From contig NZ_JACESB010000008.1 of the NCBI RefSeq assembly GCF_013912005.1, forward strand, positions 1-64,000: a stretch of DNA of 64,000 nucleotides, written 5' to 3'. This stretch comes from Brevundimonas sp. GTDB taxonomy: Bacteria; Pseudomonadota; Alphaproteobacteria; Caulobacterales; Caulobacteraceae. Shown piece after piece: positions 62,874-64,000 of this stretch. Within the stretch, counting starts at the first letter, position 1. Each line of letters starts with the position of its first letter. The position numbers and the translations under genes were made by a program. Under the pieces are notes generated by a model. It made no database searches, was not told the DNA's origin, and saw only the letters and a program-made list of their open reading frames with translations.

Positions 62874-63653
62874 TCAGGGAACGTCGACGTCGCCGGAGCC
62901 GTCGATCGTCTGGCTCAGACGGTCGGGCCGCCGGGTCAGGGTCACGTCGCCCGAGCCGGCCACGTCGACCCGGGCCGAGCCGGTCGGCCCCGCCACCACG
63001 TCCCCGGAGCCGCGGATGGTGATCGCCGCATCGGTGGTCACCAGCCGGTCCAGGTCCACGTCGCCGGAGCCGTTGACCTCGACGGTCAGCAGGTCGGTGC
63101 GGCCGTGGACGTCGATGTCGCCGGAGCCGTGGACGGTCAGCTCCAGGGCCGGCTGGTCGTAGTCGCGGATCGACAGGTCGCCGCTGCCCACCATCTCGAA
63201 GGCGCGCACGTCCGGGGCGGTGACCACCACCCGCAGGGACTCGGTCTCGCTCTACACCCGCACGCCGTTGGCGCTCCAGCGGATATAGCCCCGCTCGGTG
63301 TCGTGGCCGACGTCGTGCAGCGTCAGCCGTCCGTTTTCGAAGCGCACCCGGTCGACCACCGACCGGGGGCCGGTCAGGCGGACGCTCGCCTGGTCGCCCT
63401 GGACGAAGGTCACTTCGGCCGGCACGTCCACCGACAGGCGCTCGGCGCCGTCCCAGGCCAGGGTGCGGGTCGCGTCGGGCTCGACGCGGCCGCGCTGCAG
63501 GCGCAGGTCCGAATCGCCCATCGGGCCCTCGCTCACGACCCAGGTCCATTCGTGCCGGGCCAGGTCCCGGCCGCCCAGCGCCACGGCGCCGCCGATGCCG
63601 ACGATGGCCAGGAACAGGCCGACGCCGGTGATGATCAGAAGATTGCGGATCAT
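62874..63653 (-). pseudogene. GIN-domain (DUF2807) protein with an internal amber codon
   Basis: One reading frame of 259 codons is broken only by a TAG at 63252-63254. Before it come a signal-anchor (about 5-28) and RVEPDATRTLAWDGAERLSV in two parts. After it the frame resumes with SETESLRVVVTAPDVRAFEM and the repeated GSGD units (GSGDLSI, GSGDIDVHG, GSGDVDLD, GSGDVV, GSGDVTL, GSGDVDV) typical of the head GIN domain. A C-to-G change in a TAC codon would explain the stop. The second part could be translated from a GTG at 63230 but would lack its signal. Next to the DUF1700-like gene this is the usual envelope-stress pair. Confidence 0.8.
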
Positions 63654-63666
63654 GTCAGGTCCTCCC

Positions 63667-64000
63667 TCAGGCCTGGATGGCGGGTTGGGGCTCGAGCGCC
63701 GGCTTCAGCACCCGGTAGTGGAGGCGCGCGTACCAGATGGTCGCGTCGATCAGCCACTTGGTCAGCAGGGCGAACAGGCCGCCCATGAACAGGCCGAGGC
63801 CCATCAGCCCGACGCCGAGCAGCACGGCGCCGAAGACGCCGCCCGGGGCGCCGACGAACGGCCCGACGGCGAGCACGAAGCCGCCGGCGATGAACACGCC
63901 CACGCCGGTCAGCAGCATGGCCAGCATCGTCCCGAACACCGGCAGCACGATCGGCAGCAGGATCAGGATGTCGATGGCCCCGAGGCCTAGGATGGCGAAG
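63667..64000 (-). CDS. DUF1700-like (HAAS) membrane protein, 5' end outside the window
   Basis: The frame is open to the right edge, so the N-terminal (HAAS) part is missing. What is visible has at least three hydrophobic segments (GLGAIDILILLPIVLPVFGT; LLTGVGVFIAGGFVLAVGPF; VLLGVGLMGLGLFMGGLFAL) and a short cytoplasmic tail. It lies 13 nt upstream of the GIN gene. In many bacteria a PadR regulator, a DUF1700 protein and a GIN/DUF4097 protein form one operon; the PadR gene would be beyond the edge. Confidence 0.65.
   Translation of the reverse strand, partial: FAILGLGAIDILILLPIVLPVFGTMLAMLLTGVGVFIAGGFVLAVGPFVGAPGGVFGAVLLGVGLMGLGLFMGGLFALLTKWLIDATIWYARLHYRVLKPALEPQPAIQA

Overview
The window is very GC-rich chromosomal DNA (third codon positions almost all G or C) from an alphaproteobacterium, most likely Caulobacteraceae and possibly Brevundimonas or a close relative; this is inferred from gene content, not from a marker search. 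Pointers are the FYDLN-acid protein next to aroA-cmk-rpsA-ihfB, a DUF1150/Hsp20 pair, an lptC-lptA-lptB / rpoN-hpf-ptsN block, a GAAC-N7-GAAC LexA box in front of imuA-imuB-dnaE2, and tandem TonB-dependent receptors. There is no prophage, insertion sequence or CRISPR array. Most of the window is core or lineage-conserved housekeeping DNA.

Layout. 0.1-9.3 kb: UDP-glucose dehydrogenase, an OmpA-like lipoprotein, a 2OG-Fe(II) oxygenase, a TadG-like von Willebrand protein carrying an unusual inserted repeat, an M2 peptidase and mtgA. 8.4-13.7 kb: a chain of four genes joined by 4-nt overlaps (CobW metallochaperone, DUF1330, DUF2093, WD40), a two-lobed retropepsin-like protease, a His-rich zinc-type CDF exporter and a polytopic membrane protein; together these look like metal handling. 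13.8-24.6 kb: rplU-rpmA, envelope proteins, ilvA with an overlapping FKBP lipoprotein, queG, a GST, a second (FieF-type) CDF, an HTH/citrate-synthase-like protein that has lost its catalytic residues, uppP and an NDUFA9-like protein. 24.8-32.6 kb: tRNA-Leu, a REP-like palindrome, an RNase D-like gene, lptCAB, alkaline phosphatase, a VOC protein, rpoN-hpf-ptsN and DUF1150.

32.7-44.5 kb: Hsp20 with a sigma-32-like promoter, tRNA-Ala, the FYDLN protein, aroA-cmk, rpsA, ihfB-mscL and the SOS mutasome imuA-imuB-dnaE2. 44.5-54.6 kb: hppD, an M1 aminopeptidase broken by a frameshift, a Bcr/CflA-type MFS pump, tRNA-Leu, a TonB-C protein, a fumarylacetoacetase-family protein (with hppD, tyrosine catabolism), a His-rich membrane protein, and a tightly coupled operon of isoaspartyl peptidase, cupin, ICMT-like methyltransferase and a small protein. 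54.6-64 kb: a small coiled-coil gene of lower GC, a POT peptide symporter, two tandem TonB-dependent receptors sharing a 23-bp upstream motif, tldD, a GIN-domain gene interrupted by an in-frame amber codon, and a DUF1700-like membrane protein cut by the window edge.

The strongest leads are the HTH/pseudo-citrate synthase (21.6-22.8 kb), the TadG-like protein with FCCH-type repeats inside its von Willebrand domain, the REP-like inverted repeat just before the RNase D-lptCAB operon, the shared motif of the receptor pair, and two candidate gene disruptions (M1 peptidase, GIN protein) that may be real or may be sequencing errors. I do not see a clearly new multi-gene defence or biosynthetic system.
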